Below are positions 33,881 to 42,628 of a stretch of 64,000 nt of DNA, in pieces. Under the pieces are notes generated by a model. It did not search any database. It saw nothing but the letters and a program-made list of their open reading frames with translations, and had not been told where the DNA came from. The stretch comes from VBDM01 sp964430565 (lineage in GTDB: Bacteria > Pseudomonadota > Gammaproteobacteria > Burkholderiales > SG8-39). Position 1 is the stretch's first letter, and the number at the start of each line of letters is the position of its first letter. The stretch lies in the NCBI GenBank assembly GCA_964430565.1, contig CAYSFD010000051.1:248001-312000 (forward strand), given 5' to 3'. Position numbers and translations under genes: made by a program.

Positions 33881-34777
33881 ATGAGGGCCACAAGCACAAT
33901 CCGCGAGTCCATCCGCATCGTCACCGCGCACCGCCAGCGCGAAGGCGCGGGCTTCATCGTGCGGCGGCCGGTGCCGACCCAAGGCCTGGACACGGTCGAT
34001 CCGTTCCTGCTTCTGGACGAAATGGGACCTATCGACTACGCGCCCGGCGAAGCGGTCGGTGCACCCGATCATCCGCATCGCGGCTTCGAGACCATCACTT
34101 ACATGTTGGAGGGCGAGTTCGAGCACGAGGACTCGGCCGGCCATCGCGGCGTGCTTCGGCCGGGCGACGTGCAGTGGATGACTGCGGGTGCGGGCATCGT
34201 GCATTCCGAGATGCCTTCGCACGAGATTCGCGAAAAAGGTGGGCGCGTGCACGGCTTCCAGATCTGGGTGAACCTGCCCGCGCGGCTGAAGATGACTCGG
34301 CCCCGCTACCAGGAGGTGTCTTCGGGAAAGATTCCGGAGGCCCGCAGCGCTGACGGCCGCGCGCGCGTGCGGGTGATCGCGGGCGAAGCGCTCGGAGCAC
34401 GCGCCGTGATCGACACGCACATCCCAATCGTCTATCAGGACTGGACGATAGACGCCGGTGCGGACGTCACCACGGCGCTTGCGCGCGAGCAGCACGCGCT
34501 CGTGTACGTCTTCCAGGGCTCCGTGCTCTTGGGGGACGAGGGCAAGGAAGTTCGCGACGGCCAGATGGCGCTGCTCGGCCCGGGCGATGCGGTGCGCCTT
34601 CGCGGCGGCGGGGAAGCACCGGGCCGGCTGTTGCTTCTCGCAGGCGTACCCGTCGCCGAGCCGATCGCCCGCTATGGGCCCTTCGTGATGAACACGCAGC
34701 AGGAGCTGGTCGAGGCCGTGCGCGACTATCAAAGCGGCCGCATGGGCGAAATCACCCGCTCCGCCGAAGTCCGGTAG
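33881..34777 (+). CDS. Pirin family protein
   Basis: The 298-residue bicupin has the pirin signature HPHRGFETITYMLEGEFEHE, with metal-binding His residues, followed by GDVQWMTAGAGIVHSEMP. The C-terminal cupin contains LLGPGDAVRLRGGGE. Pirins bind iron, and some have quercetinase activity. ATG 33881 has AGGAG at 33867-33871. It sits between the HD-GYP gene and a solute-binding gene without evident link to either. Confidence 0.94.
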   Translation: MRATSTIRESIRIVTAHRQREGAGFIVRRPVPTQGLDTVDPFLLLDEMGPIDYAPGEAVGAPDHPHRGFETITYMLEGEFEHEDSAGHRGVLRPGDVQWMTAGAGIVHSEMPSHEIREKGGRVHGFQIWVNLPARLKMTRPRYQEVSSGKIPEARSADGRARVRVIAGEALGARAVIDTHIPIVYQDWTIDAGADVTTALAREQHALVYVFQGSVLLGDEGKEVRDGQMALLGPGDAVRLRGGGEAPGRLLLLAGVPVAEPIARYGPFVMNTQQELVEAVRDYQSGRMGEITRSAEVR

Positions 34778-34832
34778 CGGAGTCTTGGGTCGGCGGTATC
34801 TGCTCCGGCCCGCCCGTGCTAATGTTCGTGCG

Positions 34833-35567
34833 ATGAAACTCGAAGTCTCTCCCGCCCTTCGATCTGAGCTTGCGCCCACGGGCAAGTTGCGCGTCGGAAT
34901 CAATTACGGAAACTTTCTTCTCGTCAACAAGGACCGGGCGAGCGGCATCGCCGTGGACCTCGGGCGGGAGCTTGGCCGGCGGCTGGGTGTTGCCGTCGAG
35001 CTCATCACCTACGACGCCGCCGGAAAGCTCGCCGATGGAGCAAAGACGGACGCCTGGGATGTGGCATTTCTTGGCGCTGAGCCGCAGCGCGCGAACGAGA
35101 TCGCTTTCACCGCCGCGTACCTGGAGATTCCCGCCACTTACCTCGTGCCGGCCGGCTCGACGCTCCGCACGATCGCGGAGGTGGATCGCGAGGGCGTGCG
35201 CATCGCCGTCGCGCAAAAGAGCGCCTACGACCTGTACCTCTCTCGGAATCTCAAGCATGCGCAGCTCCTGCGCGCCGAGGGCATCCAGGGTTCCTACGAT
35301 CTATTCATCGAGCAGAAGCTGGAAGTCCTCTCCGGGCTCAAGCCGCGGCTTGTCACGGACGCGGAGAAACTTCCCGGCTCGCGCGTGCTCGAGGGCCAAT
35401 TCACCGCGGTCCAGCAGGCGATCGGCACGCCGAAGGGCCGCGAGGCCGGCGCGAAATATCTCCGCGAATTCGCCGAAGACGCCAAGGCTTCGGGGCTGGT
35501 CGCCGAAGCGATTGCGCGGCACGGCGTTCGCGGCGTTTCGGTTGCGCCCAGGGCGCCGATTCAATAG
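34833..35567 (+). CDS. Solute-binding-protein-like protein (SBP_bac_3), no signal peptide
   Basis: The 244-residue protein has the amino-acid-binding-protein fold: LRVGINYGNFLLVNKDRASG, VAVELITYDAAGKL, and WDVAFLGAEPQRANEIAFTA and following strand. No N-terminal hydrophobic signal is seen from any in-frame start, so it would be cytoplasmic. Substrate-binding domains of this type can be cytoplasmic enzymes or sensors, or the signal may have been lost. No transporter genes adjoin it. Residues that bind amino acids, such as an arginine after the second domain, cannot be assigned safely. Confidence 0.72.
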   Translation: MKLEVSPALRSELAPTGKLRVGINYGNFLLVNKDRASGIAVDLGRELGRRLGVAVELITYDAAGKLADGAKTDAWDVAFLGAEPQRANEIAFTAAYLEIPATYLVPAGSTLRTIAEVDREGVRIAVAQKSAYDLYLSRNLKHAQLLRAEGIQGSYDLFIEQKLEVLSGLKPRLVTDAEKLPGSRVLEGQFTAVQQAIGTPKGREAGAKYLREFAEDAKASGLVAEAIARHGVRGVSVAPRAPIQ

Positions 35568-35680
35568 AGTCTGCTGCGGTTGTAACGATGATTTATCGCG
35601 GCGGATACCACTGCGGGAGCTTCACGCGGGAAAGTCGGCGCATTTGAGCAAGGAAGCCTGAGCCATCGGAGCTGCAGTTC

Positions 35681-36007
35681 GTGAATCTCGACCAGATGAT
35701 CGCGCAGTTCGGAAAGGACTTGGAATGGTTTTTCTTTTACGCGCGGTATTGCGCGGGGAAGAACATCGAGAAGCCATTTTGCCGGAATTTCGAATGGTGG
35801 GCTTTAGGGATTGCCGGAGTCGTGGCAGTCCTCGTTACCTGGTGGATATGGGGCAGGCTTTCGCGGATATACCGGAACTGGGCGCACAAGAGGATGCTCG
35901 CCAAAGTCGCGGATGCCGAGACGATGAAGAAGCACGTGTGGTCGGGTTATTCGCCGGACGCCAAGCCGGGCTCCGAGCAGCGCGCGGACCGATCGGAAAA
36001 GCGGTGA
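35681..36007 (+). CDS. Small membrane protein, unknown function
   Basis: A 108-residue protein starting at GTG 35681. Residues 1-35 are mildly hydrophobic and aromatic-rich (WFFFYARYCAGKNIEKPFCR), followed by one clear membrane helix (ALGIAGVVAVLVTWWIW) at about 41-57, then a basic helix and a polar tail. The N-terminal Cys residues are of unknown significance. It overlaps the next membrane gene by a GTGA, which supports a real pair. I do not recognise the family. Confidence 0.65.
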   Translation: MNLDQMIAQFGKDLEWFFFYARYCAGKNIEKPFCRNFEWWALGIAGVVAVLVTWWIWGRLSRIYRNWAHKRMLAKVADAETMKKHVWSGYSPDAKPGSEQRADRSEKR

Positions 36008-36402
36008 CGATTTTCAGGGCGACCCTGATCTGGGTGCTGCTGCTCGGCGTCGCCGTGCTGAACGGCACTGTCCGCGAATTTCTTCTCGCTCCCCGCCTGG
36101 GCGCGCACGCCGGGCACGTCGCGAGCACCCTGATCCTGTGCGCGGCGATATTCATCGTCGCGCTGCTTTTCACCCGGTGGATGGGGCCGCGAAGCCGCGG
36201 CGGCGCGCTGCTGATCGGCGCCGTCTGGTTCGCCCTCACGCTCGCGTTCGAGTTTCTCGCCGGGCACTATCTGTTCGGCAGCTCCTGGCAGAGGCTGCTC
36301 GCCGACTACAACCTGCTGCGGGGACGGGTGTGGATTCTCGTGTTGGTTGCGACCTTGTTTGCGCCCGCATGGGCCTTTGGATGGAGCAGGGCCTCGAAGT
36401 AG
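36004..36402 (+). CDS. Small four-helix membrane protein, unknown function
   Basis: A 132-residue protein starting at GTG 36004 and overlapping the previous stop. It has four hydrophobic helices (TLIWVLLLGVAVLNGTVREF first, then two in the middle, and ILVLVATLFAPAWAFGW at the end). A longer in-frame start exists but lies within the previous gene. No catalytic motif is visible. Probably co-expressed with the upstream 108-residue protein. Confidence 0.65.
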   Translation: MTIFRATLIWVLLLGVAVLNGTVREFLLAPRLGAHAGHVASTLILCAAIFIVALLFTRWMGPRSRGGALLIGAVWFALTLAFEFLAGHYLFGSSWQRLLADYNLLRGRVWILVLVATLFAPAWAFGWSRASK

Positions 36403-36496
36403 CGTGCGCCGCGCGCACGCCGCTTCGGGATATGCTCGTGCGCATGGCGCACGCTACGTGACCTAATTGAAGCGTTGATCTCTAGCGGAGGTTGGA

Positions 36497-37048
36497 ATGA
36501 GCGGCTCGCCCCAGGTGCGGCGCGCGGATAAGTTGATGGCCGAGGATCGCGCGCGCGAGACGCTCGAGCGCGGCTTCTGCGGACGCCTGGCGACCGTCGG
36601 CGAGGACGGCGCTCCGTACTGCGTGCCGCTCCTGTACGTCTGCATGGACGGCGAGGTGTTCGTGCACAACACGCGCGCGCGCGGCCACCTGCGCGAGAAC
36701 GTGGACCGCGAGCCGCGCGTGTGTTTCGAAGTGGACGAGGCGGGCGAGGTGTTCGCCTACGGCCGCTTCGATTGCGATTCGACTGTCGCGTACCGCAGCG
36801 TGATCGTTTTCGGCCGGATCCGAGTGATCGGGGACCTGGAAACCAAGCGGCGCTTCTGCGACGGCCTGATGGCAAAGTACGGAAAGAAAGACTGGGAACG
36901 CCCCAAAGGTTTCTATCCGCGCATCGACCAGATCACCGTCTATGCGATCGGCGTGGAGCGCATGAGCGGCAAGGAAACGCCGCTGCCCGGGGTCTCCGGG
37001 CGCTGGCCCGCGGTGGATCACACCAAAACCCCGAACGCGCGCGCGTAG
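36497..37048 (+). CDS. Pyridoxamine 5'-phosphate oxidase-like (PPOX/FMN-binding split barrel)
   Basis: A 183-residue protein of the FMN-binding split-barrel superfamily: GRLATVGEDGAPYCVPLLYV, then VFVHNTRARGHLRENVDREP and the VAYRSVIVFGRIRVIGD strand. This pattern is that of the nitroreductase/flavin-reductase-like or PPOX group that includes Rv1155-type proteins. FMN or F420 could be the cofactor. The ATG at 36497 has GGAGG upstream. Substrate unknown. Confidence 0.85.
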   Translation: MSGSPQVRRADKLMAEDRARETLERGFCGRLATVGEDGAPYCVPLLYVCMDGEVFVHNTRARGHLRENVDREPRVCFEVDEAGEVFAYGRFDCDSTVAYRSVIVFGRIRVIGDLETKRRFCDGLMAKYGKKDWERPKGFYPRIDQITVYAIGVERMSGKETPLPGVSGRWPAVDHTKTPNARA

Positions 37049-37060
37049 GGGCGCGTCTTC

Positions 37061-37576
37061 TCACGCGAGGGCGGCGGCGCTTTCCCTGAGATACACCGGC
37101 AGGTCGGTGGTCGGCGGACGGGCACCCGGCACCTGGTAGAAGAGGTCGGCGACGAAGCCGCGGTGATAGGTCGTGTGGTTGACGACGTGCAGTAGAATTT
37201 CCGCGCGCGTCATTACCCCCTCGTTCCCTCCGATCAGCGTGAAGCGCAGTTTTTCGCCCAGCTCAGGTTCGGACATCTTGTCGCTCCAGGCGATGTACCA
37301 GGCGTCGATCGCCTGCTGCTGGCGCCAGAGTTCATCGAGCGGGGGATGCTCCGGCGTATTGCGCGCGGCGAAGCCGTGCTCGCGCCCCTCGAGGTGCGCC
37401 TGCCAGATCAAATCGATCACGGTGTTGTGGTTGAGCGTATGGACCATGTTCTTGAACAGGCTCTGCCGCTCCTTGGTCGCCTCCCCCTGCGGCAATTCCG
37501 CGACGGCGTCGAAGATAATCTTGTTGGCCCAGTGGTTGTAGCGCGTCAGCATGCGCGCGGCTTCAGGAGTGATCAT
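37061..37576 (-). CDS. DinB family protein
   Basis: A 171-residue four-helix-bundle protein of the DinB/YfiT superfamily: YNHWANKIIFDAVAELP, HTLNHNTVIDLIWQAHLEGR and the late HVVNHTTYHRGFVADLF. The three metal-binding His residues (one in the second helix and two in the last, HxxxH) can be seen. DinB-fold enzymes handle thiol transfer or are poorly defined stress proteins. It is convergent with the PPOX gene (stops 12 bases apart) and divergent from gspC. Confidence 0.9.
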   Translation of the reverse strand: MITPEAARMLTRYNHWANKIIFDAVAELPQGEATKERQSLFKNMVHTLNHNTVIDLIWQAHLEGREHGFAARNTPEHPPLDELWRQQQAIDAWYIAWSDKMSEPELGEKLRFTLIGGNEGVMTRAEILLHVVNHTTYHRGFVADLFYQVPGARPPTTDLPVYLRESAAALA

Positions 37577-37738
37577 GCTTTGCCCGATCGAGAGAGATGC
37601 GCGGGATTATGACATCTGCGGTGACGAATTGGTCTTGGTCCGAACCGGTGAGCTCGGGCGCCGAAAAGGCGGCCCTCTCGTGTAAGATCGGAACTCTTGA
37701 ATGAAAGACGGCGTTGCGACGCCGCCCACGCGCAGCTC

Positions 37739-38587
37739 ATGAAGCGATTCTCCGTATCCGTCGTAAAGCGTCTCGTTCCGTCGGCCGAGCGGATTCAGTC
37801 CGTGCTCGCCCATCGCGCGGTGCATGCAGCGGCGACGCTCGCGGCGTTGCTGTGGCTCGCCTGGGGGCTCTCGCAGGGGACCTGGCGCATGCTGCAGCCC
37901 TCCGCGCCCGCGGTGGCGCGTGCGGGGGGCGCCGAGCTGGGCGATCTGCGCGCGCTGACCAGTTCACATCCCTTCGGGCGCGCCCCGTTGAGGGCCCCCG
38001 CGCCGGAGGCTCGCGTTGCCGTGAGCAATCTCGCCATGACGCTGACGGGCGTCGCCATGCGCGCCGCCGGCGGCTGCGCGCTCATCATCGTGCAGGGGCA
38101 GCCGGAGTCTGCGTTCTGCGCGGGAGAGGAGATTTCTCCCGGCGTGCGGCTCGACTCCGTGCAGCGCGACCGCATCGTGATCGTTCGCGGCGGCGCGCGT
38201 GAGGCCGTGCTGATGAAGGACGCGGAGGTGACGCCCGGCCTCGCTGCCGCCGCGCCGCCGCAACCGATGGTGCAGTCGACCGGTGACCGTCGGATCGTCG
38301 ATCGCGGCCAGTTACAGCAGCAACTCGGCCGGCCGGAATTCCTCGGCCAGGCGGTCATCGTGCCCAGTCCCGGCGGGGGATTCCTCGTGCGCGAGATGCA
38401 GCCGGGGAGCCTCTACGAGAAGCTGGGACTGCGTCCCGGCGACGTGATCCGCACGGTCAACGGCCAGGCGGTGAGCAGCATGGACGACGTCATGCGCCTC
38501 TACCAGCAGTTCGGCAGCGCCGAGCGCGTGCTGGTGGACGTGCAGCGCGGGGGCCGCAGCGAGACGCTGTATTACGATATGCGCTAG
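37739..38587 (+). CDS. gspC: Type II secretion system protein C
   Basis: GspC is the inner-membrane clamp linking the T2SS platform to the secretin. The 282-residue product has one membrane helix near residues 23-43 (AAATLAALLWLAWGLS region). The homology region has VSNLAMTLTGVAMRAAGGCA and a C-terminal PDZ domain with FLVREMQPGSLYEKLGLRPG and DVIRTVNGQAV. The ATG at 37739 was chosen; a TTG at 37697 would add 14 residues. It is the first gene of the gsp operon. A 222-base gap with a palindrome separates it from gspD. Confidence 0.93.
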   Translation: MKRFSVSVVKRLVPSAERIQSVLAHRAVHAAATLAALLWLAWGLSQGTWRMLQPSAPAVARAGGAELGDLRALTSSHPFGRAPLRAPAPEARVAVSNLAMTLTGVAMRAAGGCALIIVQGQPESAFCAGEEISPGVRLDSVQRDRIVIVRGGAREAVLMKDAEVTPGLAAAAPPQPMVQSTGDRRIVDRGQLQQQLGRPEFLGQAVIVPSPGGGFLVREMQPGSLYEKLGLRPGDVIRTVNGQAVSSMDDVMRLYQQFGSAERVLVDVQRGGRSETLYYDMR

Positions 38588-38615
38588 GGAAGCTCTGCGT
38601 AAGAGCAATGTCGTC

Positions 38616-38635
38616 ATTCCCGCGCAGGCGGGAAT
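38616..38635. repeat. dRS3-like palindrome between gspC and gspD
   Basis: ATTCCCGCGCAGGCGGGAAT is a perfect ATTCCC-N8-GGGAAT inverted repeat, the pattern of neisserial dRS3 elements and of the dispersed CGTCATTCCCGCG...CGGGAATCCAG repeats of many proteobacteria. The flanks match that form. It is the only copy I saw in this window. It may act as a transcriptional pause or a site for phage integration. Confidence 0.75.
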
Positions 38636-38809
38636 CCAGAAAGTTCAGACAGCTGGTGCTGCAGAGCTCGCGGGTCTCACCAGCTTTGTGCTCTGCATTA
38701 CCCGAATTACCCGGCGTCCCCGTACGGCCAACCCAGTCACTTTTAGGGCAGCGGCGAACGGCATGTCGTGACTTTTTAGCATATCTTCAATAAGATAAGC
38801 GTCCCTCAG

Positions 38810-41089
38810 ATGGCGAACCTCTCGAAAATCTCCGCCGGCTTGCTTTGCGCTCTGATTCCGGGCAGCGCGGGCTATGCCTACGCCGGAGCGCCGAGCGAAC
38901 CGACTGTCCTTCCCGACGCGGCGACGCATTTCTATTTGGCGCAGACGACTGCTGACCCCTCGGGGGCGCAAGCGCCAGTTGGGCCCTCGGCGGTTCAACC
39001 GCCCGCCGGGCCTTCGACGACGCAACCACCTGCGAGGCCCTCTCCGACGCAGGCATTGCCCGGTGCGCAACCGAGCGCACCGGTTGTCGTTCCCGCGTTG
39101 CGATCGGGCGAGATCTTGCTCAATTTCCAATCCGCCGACCTGCAGGCGGTCGTCAAGGCGATGTCGCAGATGACCGGGCGGAACATGCTGGTCGATCCGC
39201 GGGTGAGGGGCCAGTTCACGATCGTATCGGCACGGCCCATGCCGGTCGCGGCGGCGTACCAGGTTTTCCTCTCGGCGCTCAAGGCCCAGGGCTTTACCGC
39301 GGTCGACGGGCCCGGGGACATCGTGCGCATCATTCCGGTCGCAGAAGCGAAGGCCGCCGCCCCGGTGAACGAGCAGGACACGCCGCCGCGCGGCGGCGAG
39401 CAGATCGTCACGCACGTCGCGGTCGGACAGCACGTGGCGGTGTCGCAGCTGCAGAACGTGCTGCGCCCGCTGATGTCGCCGACGAGCCAGCTTTCCGTAT
39501 ACGACCCGGCGAACGCGCTCATCATCACCGACTACGCCGAGAACGTGCGGCGGCTGCTGCGCATCATCGACAGGATCGACCTGCCGGCAAGCACCGAGGT
39601 GACGGTGATCCAGTTGCAGAACGCTTCCGCGATCGACGTCGGGGAATTGGTGGTGCGCCTCTCCGGCTCGGGCGTCGCCGCGCCCGGGGTGCCCGGCACC
39701 GCGCAGACGCAGATCGCCGTGGGCGGCGACCGGTTTTCGGTGGTGCCGGACACGCGCACCAATAGCCTGCTGCTGCGCTCGGACAATCCGGGACGCGTCG
39801 CGCAACTGCGCGCGCTCATCGAGAAGCTCGACGTTCCGGCGCGGGCGATGGGGAGCACGCGCGTCATCTATCTGAAGCACGCCGAAGCCTTGAAGCTGGT
39901 CGAGATATTGCGCGGCATGCTTGCCGCGGCGGCCGGGGGCGCGCCCGGAGCGCCCCCGGGGGCGGCGTCTGGCCGGCCGGGCGCGGCGCCTTCGCTCATC
40001 CAGGCGGATGAAGCGACCAATTCGATCATCATCAACGCTTCCGACACCGTTTACAACAACCTGCGCACGGTGATCGAGCAGCTCGACATCCGCCGCGCGC
40101 AGGTCTACGTCGAGGCGCTCATCGTGGAGATGTCTACCGACTCCGCCGACGAGCTGGGCGTCCAGTGGGCGGGCGCGGCTACAGCCGGCTCGACCACGGT
40201 CGGCGCGGCGGCCAATTTTCCCGGGGCGAGTCCCAGCCTGGCTGCCGCAGCCGCGGCCGACTCGGCCGGTGCGGCCGCAAGGGCCCTGCTCTCACCGGCC
40301 GGGCTGACGGTCGGCGTGCTCCGCAGCGGGAGCCTCGGTGTGCTCGCGCGTGCGCTCGCGTCGAACAGCCAGAACAATGTTCTTTCCACGCCGACTCTGC
40401 TCACTCTCGATAATTTTCAGGCGAAGATCGTCGTCGGGCAGAACGTGCCCTTCGTCACCGGCAGCTTCGCGGCGCCCACCGGCGCGGTCACCGGGGGTGC
40501 GGTCAACCCGTTCCAGACGATCGAGCGCAAAGACGTCGGTCTGACGCTGCGGCTGAAGCCGCAGATCTCCGAGGGCGGAACCATCCGCATGGAGATCTAC
40601 CAGGAAGTCTCCAGCATCGCCCGCAGCACGCTTACGGGCGCGAGCGACATCATCACCAACAAGCGCTCGATCGAAACCAAAGTCGTGGTGGAGGACGGCA
40701 GCACCATCGTGCTGGGCGGCCTGATCGACGACACCGTCACGCAAACTCAAGAAGGGATTCCGCTGCTCTCCAGCATTCCCTTTATCGGCGCGCTGTTCCG
40801 CTACCGCAAGGACACCCGCGCGCGCACCAATCTCATGGTTTTTCTGCGCCCGGTGATCATCCGCTCTGCCGACGACAGCTACCGTGTCACCACCGATCGT
40901 TACGACTACCTGCGCTCCTATACGCGCGGCCAGAGCGCGGAGCGCGAGGCGATTTTCGACCGGCTGGAGCCGGCGCAGCCCGAGCCCGCGACGCTGAAGC
41001 CGCTCGCACCGGGCGCGGCACCGGCGCCGCCGAATCCCGCCGTGCCGATACCGCCCGCGCCGGCCGCCGCGCCGGCCCCACCCGGATAA
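38810..41089 (+). CDS. gspD: Type II secretion system secretin
   Basis: GspD is the outer-membrane secretin. The 759-residue protein has a signal peptide, a Pro/Gln/Thr-rich linker (about residues 48-85), then N0 (ILLNFQSADLQAVVKAMSQM), N1-N3 repeats with VYVEALIVEM, and the secretin core with VPFVTGSFAAP and QNNVLSTPTLLTLDNFQAKI. The C-terminal part ends with LMVFLRPVIIR and a Pro/Ala-rich tail. Preceded by a 222-base gap, followed by gspE 4 bases later. The signal peptide is atypical with a short n-region. Confidence 0.96.
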   Translation: MANLSKISAGLLCALIPGSAGYAYAGAPSEPTVLPDAATHFYLAQTTADPSGAQAPVGPSAVQPPAGPSTTQPPARPSPTQALPGAQPSAPVVVPALRSGEILLNFQSADLQAVVKAMSQMTGRNMLVDPRVRGQFTIVSARPMPVAAAYQVFLSALKAQGFTAVDGPGDIVRIIPVAEAKAAAPVNEQDTPPRGGEQIVTHVAVGQHVAVSQLQNVLRPLMSPTSQLSVYDPANALIITDYAENVRRLLRIIDRIDLPASTEVTVIQLQNASAIDVGELVVRLSGSGVAAPGVPGTAQTQIAVGGDRFSVVPDTRTNSLLLRSDNPGRVAQLRALIEKLDVPARAMGSTRVIYLKHAEALKLVEILRGMLAAAAGGAPGAPPGAASGRPGAAPSLIQADEATNSIIINASDTVYNNLRTVIEQLDIRRAQVYVEALIVEMSTDSADELGVQWAGAATAGSTTVGAAANFPGASPSLAAAAAADSAGAAARALLSPAGLTVGVLRSGSLGVLARALASNSQNNVLSTPTLLTLDNFQAKIVVGQNVPFVTGSFAAPTGAVTGGAVNPFQTIERKDVGLTLRLKPQISEGGTIRMEIYQEVSSIARSTLTGASDIITNKRSIETKVVVEDGSTIVLGGLIDDTVTQTQEGIPLLSSIPFIGALFRYRKDTRARTNLMVFLRPVIIRSADDSYRVTTDRYDYLRSYTRGQSAEREAIFDRLEPAQPEPATLKPLAPGAAPAPPNPAVPIPPAPAAAPAPPG

Positions 41090-41093
41090 GGCC

Positions 41094-42608
41094 ATGGACA
41101 TGTCCTCGAACGCTTTATCGCCCGATGCGCGCGCGGTCGAGTGTCTGCCCTACGCATTCGCCAAGCGGCACGGCGTGATCAGCGCGCGGCGGCTCGACCA
41201 AGGCTTCGAGCTGTGGGTGCGGCCCGGGGTGCGCGCCGGCGTGCTCGCCGAGGTGCAGCGCGCGCTCGGCGGTCCGCTTGCGGTGAGGGAGCTCGCAAAG
41301 GAGGCCTTCGAGGCGGCGCTTGCGCGTGCCTACGAGCGCGGCGCCTCGCACGCCGCCGACATCGTTACCGATCTGGACGCGAGTCCCGACCTCGCCGCGC
41401 TCGCCGAAAACCTGCCCCAGGTCGCCGATCTCCTGGAGAGCGAGGACGACGCGCCCATCGTGCGGCTGATCAATGCGCTGTTTTCGCAGGCGGTGCGCGA
41501 GAACGTTTCCGACATCCACATCGAGGCTTTCGAGCGGCGCTCGGTGGTGCGCTTCCGCAGGGACGGGATGCTGCGCGACGTGCTCGAGCCGCCGCAGGTC
41601 GTGCACGGGGTGATCGTGTCGCGCATCAAGATCATGGCGCGCCTGGACATCGCCGAGAAACGCCAGCCGCAGGACGGGCGCATCGCGCTGCGCCTGGCCG
41701 GGCGCTCGGTCGATGTGCGCGTTGCGATCCTGCCTACTGCGCACGGCGAGCGCGTGGTGCTGCGCCTGCTCGACAAGCAGGCCGGAAGGCTCGACCTCAC
41801 CAGCCTGGGCATGGCGGACACGACACTCGCCGCCCTGCGCGATCTGGTGCGGCAGCCGCACGGCATCATCCTCGTCACCGGGCCGACCGGATCGGGAAAG
41901 ACGACCACGCTGTACGCTGCACTCGGCCAGCTCGACGCCAAGCGCGCCAATATCGTCACCGTCGAGGACCCGATCGAATACGACCTCGACGGCGTGGGCC
42001 AGACCCAGGTCAACCCGCGAATCGAGCTTACGTTTGCGCGCGCGCTGCGCGCCATCCTGCGCCAGGACCCCGACGTGGTCATGATCGGCGAGATCCGCGA
42101 CCTGGAGACTGCGCAGATCGCGGTGCAGGCGAGCCTCACCGGCCACCTTGTGCTCGCGACCTTGCACACCAACGACGCCGCCGGCGCGGTGGTGCGGCTG
42201 GTCGATATGGGGATCGAGCCTTTTCTGGTCGCCTCGAGCCTTCTCGGCGTGCTCGCCCAGCGGCTGGTGCGGCACCTGTGCCCCGCGTGCCGGCGCGCGC
42301 ACGCCCCCGATGCTGCCGAGCGCGCGCTGCTGCAAGGCGCGAACGGCGCGGACGCTGTGACCGAATTGTTCAGCGCCGCCGGCTGCGATGCGTGCAGCTT
42401 TACCGGCTACCAGGGCCGCAGCGGAATTTTTGAGCTGCTTCTGATCGACGACGAGTCGCGTCGCCTGATCCACGATCGCGCCTCCGAGGCCGAGCTGCTG
42501 GCGCACGCGCGCGCGCGCGGGATGAGGGGATTGCGCGAGGACGGAACGCGCTGGGTAAAATCCGGCGACACCAGTCTCGAGGAAGTGCTGCGCGTGTCGC
42601 GCGATTGA
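41094..42608 (+). CDS. gspE: Type II secretion system ATPase
   Basis: GspE is the hexameric motor ATPase. The 504-residue protein has the Walker A GPTGSGKTTTLYAAL, the Asp box EDPIEYDLDGVGQTQVNPRI, and Walker B DPDVVMIGEIRDLETA, then the His box ASLTGHLVLATLHTNDA. Its C-terminal zinc module is present: HLCPACRRAH and GCDACSFTGYQGRSGIFE give two C-x2-C pairs. It works with GspL and GspF in the cytoplasm. Gap to gspF is 20 bases. Confidence 0.97.
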   Translation: MDMSSNALSPDARAVECLPYAFAKRHGVISARRLDQGFELWVRPGVRAGVLAEVQRALGGPLAVRELAKEAFEAALARAYERGASHAADIVTDLDASPDLAALAENLPQVADLLESEDDAPIVRLINALFSQAVRENVSDIHIEAFERRSVVRFRRDGMLRDVLEPPQVVHGVIVSRIKIMARLDIAEKRQPQDGRIALRLAGRSVDVRVAILPTAHGERVVLRLLDKQAGRLDLTSLGMADTTLAALRDLVRQPHGIILVTGPTGSGKTTTLYAALGQLDAKRANIVTVEDPIEYDLDGVGQTQVNPRIELTFARALRAILRQDPDVVMIGEIRDLETAQIAVQASLTGHLVLATLHTNDAAGAVVRLVDMGIEPFLVASSLLGVLAQRLVRHLCPACRRAHAPDAAERALLQGANGADAVTELFSAAGCDACSFTGYQGRSGIFELLLIDDESRRLIHDRASEAELLAHARARGMRGLREDGTRWVKSGDTSLEEVLRVSRD

Positions 42609-42628
42609 GTCGCGAGTAGACCGCCGGT

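Noticed and set aside
38608..38793. Short frame starting MSSFPRRRESR
   Set aside because: This is the translated dRS3-like repeat, a known false gene call.
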